Source of the DNA: 2-02-FULL-66-14 sp964651335
Lineage (GTDB): Bacteria > Pseudomonadota > Gammaproteobacteria > Burkholderiales > SG8-39
DNA length: 64,000 nucleotides
Direction of reading: 5' to 3'
Assembly: GCA_964651335.1 (NCBI GenBank)
Contig: CAZYVT010000015.1
Location: 7,527-71,526, forward strand
The position numbers and the translations under genes were made by a program. This document shows, in pieces, positions 1 through 7,862 of the stretch. The first letter of the stretch is position 1; each line of letters begins with the position of its first letter. The notes under the pieces are model-generated. The model did no database searches, had not been told where the DNA came from, and worked only from the letters and a program-made list of their open reading frames with translations.

Positions 1-201
1 GTCGCGCCATGCGGGTAGCGCCGCCGTTGCGGCCTTTACGGCCGCGTCCACAAGACTCGCATCACAGAACGGCACCCGCCTGACAACCTGACCCGCCGCG
101 GGGTTGTATACATCGCCCATGCGCCGCGCGGCGGGAGCCACGCTGCGGCCGTTGATCCATAACGGCACGGTTTCGAGTTGCAGTTCCACGGGTTTGTTCA
201 T
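1..201 (-). CDS. mmsA: Methylmalonate-semialdehyde dehydrogenase, N-terminal part (runs off window)
   Basis: Reading leftward from the ATG at 201 gives 67 codons open to the window edge. The start contains LWINGRSV, then DVYNPAAGQVVRRVPFCD and a DAAVKAA..ALPAW stretch. This is the standard N-terminus of CoA-acylating (methyl)malonate-semialdehyde dehydrogenases of the aldehyde dehydrogenase superfamily, which act in valine and propionate-side catabolism. The catalytic Cys and NAD-binding parts lie outside the window. It is transcribed divergently from mnmC, with 48 bp between the starts. MmsA is the likeliest identity; another ALDH paralogue cannot be excluded from 67 residues. Confidence 0.8.
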   Translation of the reverse strand, partial: MNKPVELQLETVPLWINGRSVAPAARRMGDVYNPAAGQVVRRVPFCDASLVDAAVKAATAALPAWRD

Positions 202-249
202 GGGGTGATCCTCGCGAGAGAAAGAATCTTACGCCGATATACTGCTCGC

Positions 250-2169
250 ATGACCGAGCCGCTGCGGCTTGCTCCCCTCGCCTTCGCGGCGGACGGCACG
301 CCATATTCCGAGTCCTTCGGCGACATCTATCACAGCGCCGCAGGCGGTCCTGCACAAGCACGGCACGTGTTTCTCGGCGGCAACGGACTTCCGGAACGCT
401 GGCGCGGCAGGCGCGCGTTCACCATCCTCGAAACCGGCTTCGGGCTGGGCCTCAATTTCCTCGCCACGTGGCAGGCGTGGCGCGACGATGCGGGGCGCAG
501 CGAGCGTCTGCATTTCGTGTCCATCGAAAAGCATCCCTTCACGCGCCACGATCTGGAGCAGGCGCACGCGCGCTACCCGGAGTTCGTCGCGCTCGCGGCC
601 GAACTGCATGCGGCGTGGCCGATGCTCGTGCCGGGCCTGCACCGCCTCGAGTTCGAGGGCGGGCGCGTCGTGCTGACGCTCGCGCTCGCCGACGCCAGTC
701 GCGCGCTGCGCACGCTGCGGCTTTCCGCGGATGCGGTGTACCTCGACGGCTTCGCACCGCAGAAGAACCCGGAGATGTGGAGCGCGGCGACGATGAAGGC
801 GGTCGCGCGCGCCTGCGCGCCCGAGGCGACCGCTGCCACCTGGAGCGCCGCAAGCTCGGTGCGCGAGGCGCTCGCCGCTGCGGGTTTCGAAGTCGCCAAG
901 CGGCCCGGATTTGCGGGCAAGCGCGACATGCTCGCGGCGCGCATCGAGCCGCGCCGCGTGCGGGCGAAAACAGCGACGCCATGGCCGCAGCGACGCGCCA
1001 TCGTAATCGGCGCCGGAATCGCCGGGGCCGCCGTGGCGGAACGGTTGTGCGCGCGTGCTTGGGAGGTGACGCTGCTCGAACGCCAGCCACGGCCCACACC
1101 CGGCGATCCGGGACGGCAGGCGGGCGTATTCCATCCGGTGGTGACGCCGGACGACAGCCTGTTCGCGCGCCTGACGCGAGCGGGCTTTCTGCAGGCGCTC
1201 GCACGCTGGCGCGCGCTGGACGCCGCGGGACACGCGCCGGTGTGGGACGAATGCGGCGTGTTGCAGCTTGCGCGCGACGCGCGCGAAGACGCCGCGCAGC
1301 GCACAGCAATCGCGGCGCTCGGGCTGCCGGCCGATTACGCGCAGTACGTGACGCGCGAGGAAGCGAGCGCGCATGCGGGCGTCCCGGTCGCCGCAAGCGG
1401 CCTGTGGTTCCCGGCCAGCGGCTGGATCAAGCCCGTGTCTCTTGCCGCGGCGCAGATCGCCGCGGCCGGCGAGCGGCTGGAGGCGAAGTTCGGCTGCGAG
1501 GTCGCGCGCATTTCCTTCGAGCGCGGCAACTGGTGCGCGTTCGACAGGGCGAACAGGCTGCTTGCGCAGGCGCCGGTCGCGGTGCTTGCCAATGCGGCCG
1601 AAGCGCCCGGGCTCGCGCCCTCGCGCGTCCTGCGCCTGCGCCGCGTGCGCGGCCAGGTCTCGTTCCTGCCCGAGGAGCGCATCGTCGCGCCGCACGTCGT
1701 CGTGCTGCGCGGCGGCTTCGTGCTGCCCGCAATCCACGGCGCCTCGATTGCCGGCGCAACCTACGACTTCGACGACGAGGACCCGGCGCCACGCGCCTCG
1801 AGCCACGAAGGAAATGTCGAGCGGCTCGCGCGCATCCTCCCCGGCGCAGGTGCAGCGCTGGATCCTGCCTTGCTCGAAGGGCTGGTCGGATTTCGCGCGG
1901 TGGCGCCTGACCGGCTGCCGCTCATCGGCGCGCTTGCCGATGAAGACGGTCGCATGCCGAAGAACCCGCAGCTTGCGTCGCTGCCGCGGCAGGATGGGCT
2001 TTACGGGGCTTTCGCCTACGGCTCGCGCGGATTGCTCTGGGCCGGGCTCGGCGCCGAGCTGCTCGCGAGCCTCATCGAAGGCGAGCCGCTGCCGCTCGAG
2101 GGACCGCTCGCCGACGCACTTGATCCGGGAAGGTTTCTGCTGCGCGCGCTGCGCCGGCGGGGCGGTTAG
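250..2169 (+). CDS. mnmC: Bifunctional tRNA mnm5s2U biosynthesis protein MnmC
   Basis: A 639-residue protein with the two-domain MnmC order. The N-terminal SAM-dependent methyltransferase domain (about 1-235) carries ETGFGLGLNF and YLDGFAPQKNPEMWS. The C-terminal FAD-dependent oxidoreductase domain (about 250-630) opens with the dinucleotide-binding motif VIGAGIAGAAVAERL and has RLPLIGAL and YGSRGLLWAGLG near the end. Length is close to E. coli MnmC (about 668). The oxidase removes the carboxymethyl group of cmnm5s2U34 and the methyltransferase methylates the product. The ATG at 250 is preferred over an upstream start at 178 because homology begins at MTEPLRL. Confidence 0.93.
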   Translation: MTEPLRLAPLAFAADGTPYSESFGDIYHSAAGGPAQARHVFLGGNGLPERWRGRRAFTILETGFGLGLNFLATWQAWRDDAGRSERLHFVSIEKHPFTRHDLEQAHARYPEFVALAAELHAAWPMLVPGLHRLEFEGGRVVLTLALADASRALRTLRLSADAVYLDGFAPQKNPEMWSAATMKAVARACAPEATAATWSAASSVREALAAAGFEVAKRPGFAGKRDMLAARIEPRRVRAKTATPWPQRRAIVIGAGIAGAAVAERLCARAWEVTLLERQPRPTPGDPGRQAGVFHPVVTPDDSLFARLTRAGFLQALARWRALDAAGHAPVWDECGVLQLARDAREDAAQRTAIAALGLPADYAQYVTREEASAHAGVPVAASGLWFPASGWIKPVSLAAAQIAAAGERLEAKFGCEVARISFERGNWCAFDRANRLLAQAPVAVLANAAEAPGLAPSRVLRLRRVRGQVSFLPEERIVAPHVVVLRGGFVLPAIHGASIAGATYDFDDEDPAPRASSHEGNVERLARILPGAGAALDPALLEGLVGFRAVAPDRLPLIGALADEDGRMPKNPQLASLPRQDGLYGAFAYGSRGLLWAGLGAELLASLIEGEPLPLEGPLADALDPGRFLLRALRRRGG

Positions 2170-2199
2170 CCCGAGTTTCTCGCTTGCGCCGCGTCGTTT

Positions 2200-2220
2200 G
2201 GTATTATGCCAGGTAATACC
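2200..2220. promoter_or_regulatory. Inverted repeat, probable operator of the first TA module
   Basis: Perfect 7-bp arms GGTATTA (2200-2206) and TAATACC (2214-2220) are separated by 7 bp, ending 30 bp before the antitoxin start. TA antitoxins normally bind such palindromes and repress their own operon. The same 7-7-7 geometry recurs at 33061-33081. Confidence 0.6.
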
Positions 2221-2250
2221 CGGTGGATTTCGCACCGGAAGGAGGCTGCA

Positions 2251-2502
2251 ATGACCCTGACCGTGAAGCTGGGCCCGGAGCTCGAGCAGACGCTCGCCCG
2301 GCGCAGCGCCGAGCGAGGCGTGCCGAAAAGCACGGTGGTGAAGGAAGCGCTCGCCGAATACCTTGTCCGCGAGCCCGTCTCGGCCTACGAGGCGGGAAAG
2401 GACCTCTTCGGCCGCCACGGCAGCGGCGACGGCAAGCTTTCGGTCCGGCGCAGGGAGCACTACGCGGCGATCGTCGATGCAAAACAGCGCCGTCGTCGAT
2501 AG
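2251..2502 (+). CDS. Ribbon-helix-helix (CopG-like) antitoxin
   Basis: An 83-residue protein that begins MTLTVKLGPELEQTL, followed by RSAERGVPKSTVVKEAL. This beta-strand plus two helices is typical of ribbon-helix-helix antitoxins that bind DNA as dimers and neutralise a partner toxin through the C-terminal tail. GGAGG at 2241-2245 is 5 bases before the ATG and fixes the start. Its last 26 bases overlap the start of the PIN toxin gene, so the two are translationally coupled. The family assignment rests on the short N-terminal pattern; the role is supported mainly by the partner gene. Confidence 0.78.
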   Translation: MTLTVKLGPELEQTLARRSAERGVPKSTVVKEALAEYLVREPVSAYEAGKDLFGRHGSGDGKLSVRRREHYAAIVDAKQRRRR

Positions 2503-2920
2503 CGGACCGCTGATCGCCCTGTTCGATCGCGACGACGCGTACCACGCGCCGGTGGTGAGGTTTCTCGGCGCTCATTCGCGACTGCGCCTGTGCAGCACCT
2601 GGGCCGTCCTCAATGAAACCAGCGCACTGCTCGCGTCGCGGGTCGGCAAGCAGGCCGAGATCGATTTCCTCGAATGGGTCGAGCGCGGGGGACTCAAGGT
2701 GGTCGCGCAGGACTCGACGGCGCTGCCGCGCATCCGCGCCCTGATCGCGAAGTATCGCGACCTCCCTTTCGATTTCGCAGACGCCAGCGTCGCCGTGCTC
2801 GCCGAGCAGACCGGCATCGCGCAGGCGCTGACGCTCGACCGCCACTTCGAGGTCTATCGCGATGCGCGCGGCCGGCCGCTCAAGAACCTCCTCGCGGCGA
2901 AACGCGTGCGAGCCCGCTGA
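2477..2920 (+). CDS. PIN-domain ribonuclease toxin (VapC-like)
   Basis: A 147-residue PIN-domain protein. The acidic residues expected of the Mg2+-dependent RNase site are visible: D in VVDSGPLIALFD, E in LNETSALL, D in DFADASVAVLA and D in LTLDRHFEVY. It starts 26 bases inside the upstream antitoxin gene in another frame, the usual VapBC arrangement. Its stop codon is the last base before a 100-N assembly gap, and the final 55 bp are repeated after the gap, so the gene end is intact in sequence but lies at a contig joint. Confidence 0.85.
   Translation: MQNSAVVDSGPLIALFDRDDAYHAPVVRFLGAHSRLRLCSTWAVLNETSALLASRVGKQAEIDFLEWVERGGLKVVAQDSTALPRIRALIAKYRDLPFDFADASVAVLAEQTGIAQALTLDRHFEVYRDARGRPLKNLLAAKRVRAR
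2866..2920. repeat. 55-bp direct repeat, left copy (contig end)
   Basis: Identical over 55 bases to 3021-3075 on the other side of the N gap. It is the 3' end of the PIN toxin gene. An exact repeat of this length next to a round 100-N gap is what two contigs sharing a k-mer overlap look like after scaffolding. Confidence 0.95.
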
Positions 2921-3020
2921 NNNNNNNNNNNNNNNNNNNNNNNNNNNNNNNNNNNNNNNNNNNNNNNNNNNNNNNNNNNNNNNNNNNNNNNNNNNNNNNN
3001 NNNNNNNNNNNNNNNNNNNN
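2921..3020. other. Assembly gap of 100 N
   Basis: One hundred consecutive N, a conventional placeholder for a scaffold gap of unknown size. The flanking identical 55-mers suggest the true distance may be negative (overlap) and that no sequence need be missing here. Confidence 0.99.
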
Positions 3021-3075
3021 GCGCGGCCGGCCGCTCAAGAACCTCCTCGCGGCGAAACGCGTGCGAGCCCGCTGA
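3021..3075. repeat. 55-bp direct repeat, right copy (contig start)
   Basis: Exact copy of 2866-2920, including the toxin stop codon TGA at 3073-3075. If the contigs are merged on this overlap, the toxin gene is followed after 12 bp by the convergent enoyl-CoA hydratase gene. Arms AGCCCGC (3066-3072) and GCGGGCT (3082-3088) could form a small hairpin between the two gene ends. Confidence 0.95.
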
Positions 3076-3087
3076 TGCTGCGCGGGC

Positions 3088-3879
3088 TCAACGCCCGTTG
3101 AAGGTGGGCGCCGCCAGCTTCTTCGCGAACGCATTCACGCCGGCGCGAAAATCCTCGCTGTGACCCGTGGCGGCAATCGCCTGTGCCTCGAGCTCCATTT
3201 GCGTTTCGAGGCTTTCCTGCGTCGATTGATGAAACAGCTGCTTCGCGCGCCCGATCGCGAACGTCGGTCCTTGCGCCAGTTCGTGCGCGAGCACCGCGAC
3301 CGCGGCCGGAAAATCGGCGTCCGCAACCAGGCGGTTCACCAATCCCCATTCCATCGCCTCGCGCGCCGAGAGCGTGCGATTGGTGAGATAAAGCTCCATC
3401 GCGCGGCTGTAGCCGATGAGGCGCGGCAGGAACCAGGTCGAACTCCCGTCGGGCGCAGCGCCGATGCGCGAATACGCGAGCGTGAAGCGCGCAGACTCCG
3501 CCGCCAGCACCAGGTCGCCGGAAATCGCGAGGCTCATGCCGGCGCCCGCCGCCACGCCGTTCACCGCCATCACGACCGGCTTCGGCGTGCGCGCAAGGCG
3601 CGAGATCGCGCCATGGAAATGGGTGGTGAGCCGCTTGAGATGAATCCCGATGCGATCGAGGTTGTCGGCGAAGTCCTTGACGTCGCCGCCGCCGCAGAAT
3701 GCCTTGCCTGCGCCGGTGACGACGATGCAGCGCACCGAGCGGTCCTCGTCGGCCTCGATGACCGCGTGACACAGATCGCGGCCGAGCGCGAGGTTCAGCG
3801 AATTGAAGGCTTCGGGACGGTTGAGCGTGAGCGTCGCGATGCCGCCGTCGATGTTGTACTTCAGCGTTTCGTAGGTCAT
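3088..3879 (-). CDS. Enoyl-CoA hydratase/isomerase family protein
   Basis: A 263-residue crotonase-fold protein. It shows LTLNRPEAFNSLN near the N-terminus, the first oxyanion-hole region GAGKAFCGGGDVKDF and the second at AVNGVAAGAGMSLAIS, then SRIGAAPDGSSTWFLPRLIG. These are hallmarks of enoyl-CoA hydratases acting on acyl-CoA intermediates. The family covers many specificities and I cannot choose one; the GxxDG-type loop resembles PaaG-like isomerases. The chosen ATG overlaps the lutB stop (ATGA), making it the last gene of a lutA-lutB-hydratase operon. An in-frame ATG 12 bases upstream is possible. Confidence 0.85.
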   Translation of the reverse strand: MTYETLKYNIDGGIATLTLNRPEAFNSLNLALGRDLCHAVIEADEDRSVRCIVVTGAGKAFCGGGDVKDFADNLDRIGIHLKRLTTHFHGAISRLARTPKPVVMAVNGVAAGAGMSLAISGDLVLAAESARFTLAYSRIGAAPDGSSTWFLPRLIGYSRAMELYLTNRTLSAREAMEWGLVNRLVADADFPAAVAVLAHELAQGPTFAIGRAKQLFHQSTQESLETQMELEAQAIAATGHSEDFRAGVNAFAKKLAAPTFNGR

Positions 3880-5306
3880 GGCCGCAGCCATCGCACATTG
3901 GACGGGTGCGAGGCGTACATCTCCCTGAAGGTTTTTCCCTCCGGCGCGGGGAAATCGCGTCCCAGCGTCCAGCCGGGATCGAACGGCAGGCGCGAGATCG
4001 CGCCACGCCGGCCGCCCATCCAGTGGAGCACGCGCGCGGCGATCTTGGTCGCCAGCGCGTAGAGCCAAGGCCGCGTGGCGAAAGCAGCCCAGATCCGCAG
4101 TCCGGCCCGCTCGGCCCATGGACGCAGATTCTGCTCGACCTGGCGCTCGCGCAGCTTCCGCAACAGGGCAGGAAGCGGGATCATCACCGGGCAGGCGACC
4201 TCGCAGGCGCCGCACAGCGTCGCCGCCTGCGGCAAATCGAGCGCGTTCTCCAGGCCGTTGTACACCGGCGTGAGCACCGAGCCCATCGGCCCCGGATAGA
4301 CCCAGCCGTAGGCGTGACCGCCGACGGTCTGGAACACCGGGCAGTGGTTCATGCACGCACCGCAACGAATGCAGCGCAGCATCTCCTGCAGGTCGCCGCC
4401 CACCAGGCGTGTGCGCCCGTTGTCCACCAGGATCACGTACAGATGCTCCGGGCCGTCGGAGTCGCCCTCCGCCTTTGGCCCGGTGAGGATCGAAAAGTAG
4501 TTTTCGATCTCCTGCCCGGTCGCGGAGCGCGGCAGGATCCTGTTGAGCGTGGTGAGATCCTCGAGCGTCGGAATCACCTTCTCGATCCCGGTGATCGCAA
4601 CGTGCACGCGCGGCAGCGTCGTCACCATGCGGCCGTTGCCCTCGTTGGTCACGACCGCCACCGACCCGGTCTCGGCAACCAGAAAATTCGCCCCCGAAAT
4701 TCCGAGATCGGCAGACAGAAAATGCGGACGCAGCATTTCGCGCGCCTCGCGCGTCATCCCGGCGATATCGTCGCTGCGCGGCCGGCCGTGGTGTTTGACG
4801 AACAGGTCCGACACTTCAGCCATGTCCTTGTGAATTGCCGGCGCGATGATGTGCGACGGAGGCTCGCCGGCGAGCTGCAGGATGTATTCGCCCAGGTCCG
4901 TCTCGACCGGCTGCACGCCGGAGGCGGCGAGCACTTCGTTCAGCCCCGCCTCCTCGGAGAGCATCGACTTCGACTTGATCGCCTTCTTCAGTCCATGGCG
5001 GGCGCAAATTTCGAGGACCTGCCGGCACGCCTCGGCGGCCTCCTCCGCCCACAGCACGACGGCGCCGCGGCGCGTCGCTTCCTGCTCGAAGCGGAGCAGC
5101 CATCCATCCAGGTGCTCGATTGCCCGGTCGCGGATTTCCGCGCTCGCGGCGCGCAATTCCTCGAAGGCCGGAACACCGTACGCGTCGCGCGCCGCAGCGC
5201 GCTTTTCCGCAAACCCGCTCCCAAATCTTTTCAGGTTGGCCTGCAGCCGGACATCGGCAAGCGCCCGGGAAGAGTTCTGCCTGAAATGCACCGAGGCAAT
5301 CTGCAT
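3876..5306 (-). CDS. lutB: LutB-type iron-sulfur protein (lactate utilisation)
   Basis: A 476-residue protein with the LutB/YkgF layout: an N-terminal LUD domain (about 60-300, with LVAETGSVAVVTNEGNGRM) and a C-terminal ferredoxin-like part carrying two 4Fe-4S motifs, CIRCGACMNHCPV and CGACEVACPV. In Bacillus LutABC oxidises L-lactate to pyruvate, and LutB is the electron-transfer subunit. The start ATG overlaps the lutA stop by four bases and its own stop overlaps the hydratase start, so all three genes are coupled. No separate lutC is present here. The physiological substrate could be another 2-hydroxyacid. Confidence 0.9.
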   Translation of the reverse strand: MQIASVHFRQNSSRALADVRLQANLKRFGSGFAEKRAAARDAYGVPAFEELRAASAEIRDRAIEHLDGWLLRFEQEATRRGAVVLWAEEAAEACRQVLEICARHGLKKAIKSKSMLSEEAGLNEVLAASGVQPVETDLGEYILQLAGEPPSHIIAPAIHKDMAEVSDLFVKHHGRPRSDDIAGMTREAREMLRPHFLSADLGISGANFLVAETGSVAVVTNEGNGRMVTTLPRVHVAITGIEKVIPTLEDLTTLNRILPRSATGQEIENYFSILTGPKAEGDSDGPEHLYVILVDNGRTRLVGGDLQEMLRCIRCGACMNHCPVFQTVGGHAYGWVYPGPMGSVLTPVYNGLENALDLPQAATLCGACEVACPVMIPLPALLRKLRERQVEQNLRPWAERAGLRIWAAFATRPWLYALATKIAARVLHWMGGRRGAISRLPFDPGWTLGRDFPAPEGKTFREMYASHPSNVRWLRP

Positions 5307-6031
5307 CACCGTTCCCAAGTGAGCAGTTCGGCGATGTGCAGCACCCGGGTCTTGTCGTCGCCCATGCGCCGCAGCCTGCCTTCGATATTGAGCATGCAAC
5401 CTAGGTCGCCGAGCACCACCGCGCCGGCGCCGCTGGCGTGAACCTGGTCGCACTTCGTATTTGCCATCGCCGCGGAGATCTCGCCGAACTTGATCGAGAA
5501 CGTGCCGCCGAAGCCGCAGCAGGTCTCGCTTTCCTTCATCTCCTTCAGCTGCACGGCCGGCATTTTCGCGATCAGCGCGCGCGGCTGCTGCTTCACGCCG
5601 AGCTCGCGCAGGCCGGAACAGGAGTCGTGGTACGTGACCATTCCGGCGTAGTCGCCGGGAACCTTGCCGAGACGGGCGACGTTGACCAGGAAGTCGGTGA
5701 GTTCCCAGGTCTTTGCCGCGAGGCGCTCCGCGCGCTCGAGCCAGGCGCCCTCGCCGGGGAACAGATCCTTGTAGTGGGTCTTGACCATCCCCGCGCACGA
5801 GCCCGAAGGCGCGACCACGTAGTCGCAGGACTCGAATTCCCCGATCAGTTTCTGCGCGAGCGCGCGCGCCGACGGCCGGTCGCCCGAATTCCATCCCGGC
5901 TGGCCGCAGCAGGTCTGCGAGGCCGGGACGATCACTTCGCAACCCGCCGCTTCGAGGAGCTTCAGCACCGCGAAGCCGATGCGCGGGCGGACGAGATCGA
6001 CCAGGCAGGTGACGAAAAGTCCGACACGCAT
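5306..6031 (-). CDS. lutA: LutA-type (Fe-S)-binding protein with CCG domains
   Basis: A 241-residue protein starting MRVGLFVTCLVD, as LutA/YkgE and GlpC-like subunits do. It has two cysteine-rich CCG motifs, SQTCCGQPGWNSGD (about 40-53) and ETCCGFGGTFS (about 165-175), the heterodisulfide-reductase-type Fe-S-binding signature. It probably forms the LutAB electron-transfer module for lactate or a related hydroxyacid. Start choice: two in-frame ATGs lie 12 and 21 bases upstream, but the homology begins at MRVGLF. It is divergent from the IclR gene with 50 bp between starts, a likely shared control region. Confidence 0.9.
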   Translation of the reverse strand: MRVGLFVTCLVDLVRPRIGFAVLKLLEAAGCEVIVPASQTCCGQPGWNSGDRPSARALAQKLIGEFESCDYVVAPSGSCAGMVKTHYKDLFPGEGAWLERAERLAAKTWELTDFLVNVARLGKVPGDYAGMVTYHDSCSGLRELGVKQQPRALIAKMPAVQLKEMKESETCCGFGGTFSIKFGEISAAMANTKCDQVHASGAGAVVLGDLGCMLNIEGRLRRMGDDKTRVLHIAELLTWER

Positions 6032-6081
6032 GGGCGGAATCATAGCGTGCATTTCACATCGTAAGATAGAATTCCGGCCCC

Positions 6082-6870
6082 ATGTCCGCGCAAGACGAAC
6101 GCAAGAGCCCGATCCAGGTCATCGAGCGGATGATGAAGCTGCTCGATACGCTTGCCGGTCACCCGGAACCGCTCGGCCTGAAGCAGATCGCGCAATACAC
6201 GGGGCTCCACCCCTCGACCGCGCATCGCATCCTCGCGGCAATGGCCGCCGACCGGCTCGTGGACCGCGTCGAACCCGGCAGCTACCGGCTGGGGATGCGG
6301 CTCCTGGAGCTCGGCACGCTGGTGCGCTCGCGGATCAGCGTGCGCGAGCTGGCGCTACCGATGATGCGCGAGCTCCACGCGCAGACCGGCGAGACCGTGA
6401 ACCTCTCGGTGCGCCACGACGACGAGATCGTGTATGTCGAGCGTACTTCGTCAGGCCGTTCGGCGATGCGCATCGTGCACATGATCGGCGCCCGCGCGGC
6501 GCTGCACGTCACCGCCGCCGGCAAGCTCTTTCTGCTCGAGGAGGGGTTCGGCAAGCTGCGCGACTATGCCAAGCGCACCGGGCTTGCGCCGCACACCAGG
6601 AATTCGCTTTCCAGCCTGCCGGTGCTCGAGCGCGACCTCGAGCGCATCCAGCGCCAGGGCTGGGCGACGGACAACGAGGAGGTGGAAATCGGCGTGCGCT
6701 GCGTCGCCGCCGCGGTGCGCGACGACGCGGGCCAGCTGATCGCCGCGCTCTCGATCTCGACGCCGGCGGATCGAATGAAGCCGCAGTGGGGCCCGTTGGT
6801 GAAGGAAGCAGCGGAAAGAATTTCACGCGCCGTCGGCCACCGGCCCGGAGCGCGGATCGGGGCGCACTAG
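6082..6870 (+). CDS. IclR-family transcriptional regulator
   Basis: A 262-residue regulator. The N-terminal winged helix-turn-helix (about 10-75) has LGLKQIAQYTGLHPSTAHRILAAM. The C-terminal ligand-binding domain (about 90-255) includes ETVNLSVRHDDEIVYVER, HVTAAGKLFL and DNEEVEIGVRCVAAAV, all typical of IclR proteins, which bind small organic acids. Divergent placement next to lutAB suggests it controls that operon and itself. This is inferred from position; I see no clear operator in the 50-bp spacer. The 3' end overlaps the convergent egtD end by 4 bp. Confidence 0.92.
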   Translation: MSAQDERKSPIQVIERMMKLLDTLAGHPEPLGLKQIAQYTGLHPSTAHRILAAMAADRLVDRVEPGSYRLGMRLLELGTLVRSRISVRELALPMMRELHAQTGETVNLSVRHDDEIVYVERTSSGRSAMRIVHMIGARAALHVTAAGKLFLLEEGFGKLRDYAKRTGLAPHTRNSLSSLPVLERDLERIQRQGWATDNEEVEIGVRCVAAAVRDDAGQLIAALSISTPADRMKPQWGPLVKEAAERISRAVGHRPGARIGAH

Positions 6871-7862
6871 GCCGCGGAAAGCCCGAACAGCGCGAACCAG
6901 CCGCGTGCGTCGTGCCACACCTTTTCGGTGCGGAAACCTGCCGCGCGCGCCAGTGCGCGGAACTCTTCGATCGAGTACTTGCACGAGTTCTCGGTGTGGA
7001 TCGACTCGCCGACGTCGAAAGAGAAGCGGTGCCGGCCGATGCGCACCGCCTGCCTCGCGAGCGACACCAGGTGCATCTCGATCCTGCCCAGCGCGGCGTT
7101 GTAGAACGCGTAATGCGCGAAGTGGCGAAGAATGAAATCGCCGCCGAGTTCGCGGTTGATCCGCTGCAGAAGATTCAGGTTGAACGCCGTGGTGACGCCC
7201 TTCGCGTCGTTGTATGCAGCGTGCAGGACGTTCGCGTCCTTCTTCAGATCCACCCCGACAAGCATTGCGCCCCGTTTGCCGATCTGGCCGCGGGACATGC
7301 TCAGGAACGCGTGCGCCTCCTCCGGCGTGAGGTTGCCGATCGTCGAACCCGGGAAATACACCACGCGCCGCCCTGCGCTGCGCGCCCGGTACACCGGGAG
7401 CTTGAGCGGCTGCATGAAATCGCCCACCACGCCGAGGATGTCGAGCGACGGAAAATCACGCGCGAGGCGCTTTGCGGCATCCTGTAGCGCGGCCTCCGAA
7501 ATGTCCACCGGCACATATACGGCGGGCCGCAAGGACCGCAACAGAAGCCGCGTTTTGACGCTGGCGCCGCTTCCGTATTCGATCAGCTCGGCGCCGCGAC
7601 CGGCGAAGCGCGCGATCTCGCCGAGGTGACGGCGCGTCAGCGCCAGCTCGCAGCGGGTCGGGTAATACTCCTTCAGTCGGCAGATCGCCTCGAAAAGCCG
7701 GCTGCCTTGGGCGTCGTAGAAGTACTTCGGGGAAAGCGTCTTTTGCCGCAGCGACAGCCCGGCGACCACGTCCTCGCGGAAACTGTCCGCCGGAACGACG
7801 GACCGGTGGATGCGGACGCTGCCTAGCTTCTGGGTCCCGCGGCGGCGTTGGTCTCGAGCCAC
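6867..7862 (-). CDS. egtD: L-histidine N-alpha-methyltransferase EgtD-like
   Basis: About 331 residues of a SAM-dependent methyltransferase of the EgtD/DUF2260 family, which trimethylates histidine to hercynine in ergothioneine synthesis. Visible signatures are LSPKYFYDAQGSRLFEAI, ELIEYGSGASVKTRLLL (SAM site), YFPGSTIGNLTPEEA and the substrate-loop segment ESIHTENSCKYS. The start is uncertain: there is no ATG, and GTG at 7862 gives a normal family length with a 40-bp overlap into pbpG; GTG at 7907 and GTG at 7769 are alternatives. No egtB is next to it in this window. Confidence 0.87.
   Translation of the reverse strand: MARDQRRRGTQKLGSVRIHRSVVPADSFREDVVAGLSLRQKTLSPKYFYDAQGSRLFEAICRLKEYYPTRCELALTRRHLGEIARFAGRGAELIEYGSGASVKTRLLLRSLRPAVYVPVDISEAALQDAAKRLARDFPSLDILGVVGDFMQPLKLPVYRARSAGRRVVYFPGSTIGNLTPEEAHAFLSMSRGQIGKRGAMLVGVDLKKDANVLHAAYNDAKGVTTAFNLNLLQRINRELGGDFILRHFAHYAFYNAALGRIEMHLVSLARQAVRIGRHRFSFDVGESIHTENSCKYSIEEFRALARAAGFRTEKVWHDARGWFALFGLSAA

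Noticed and set aside
229..2460. Very long open frame opposite mnmC and the first antitoxin (more than 700 codons)
   Set aside because: Arg/His-rich shadow of a GC-rich gene with no domain pattern; the rightward frames have clear MnmC and TA features. Similar antisense frames opposite fadE, fadJ and the molybdenum subunit were dropped for the same reason.
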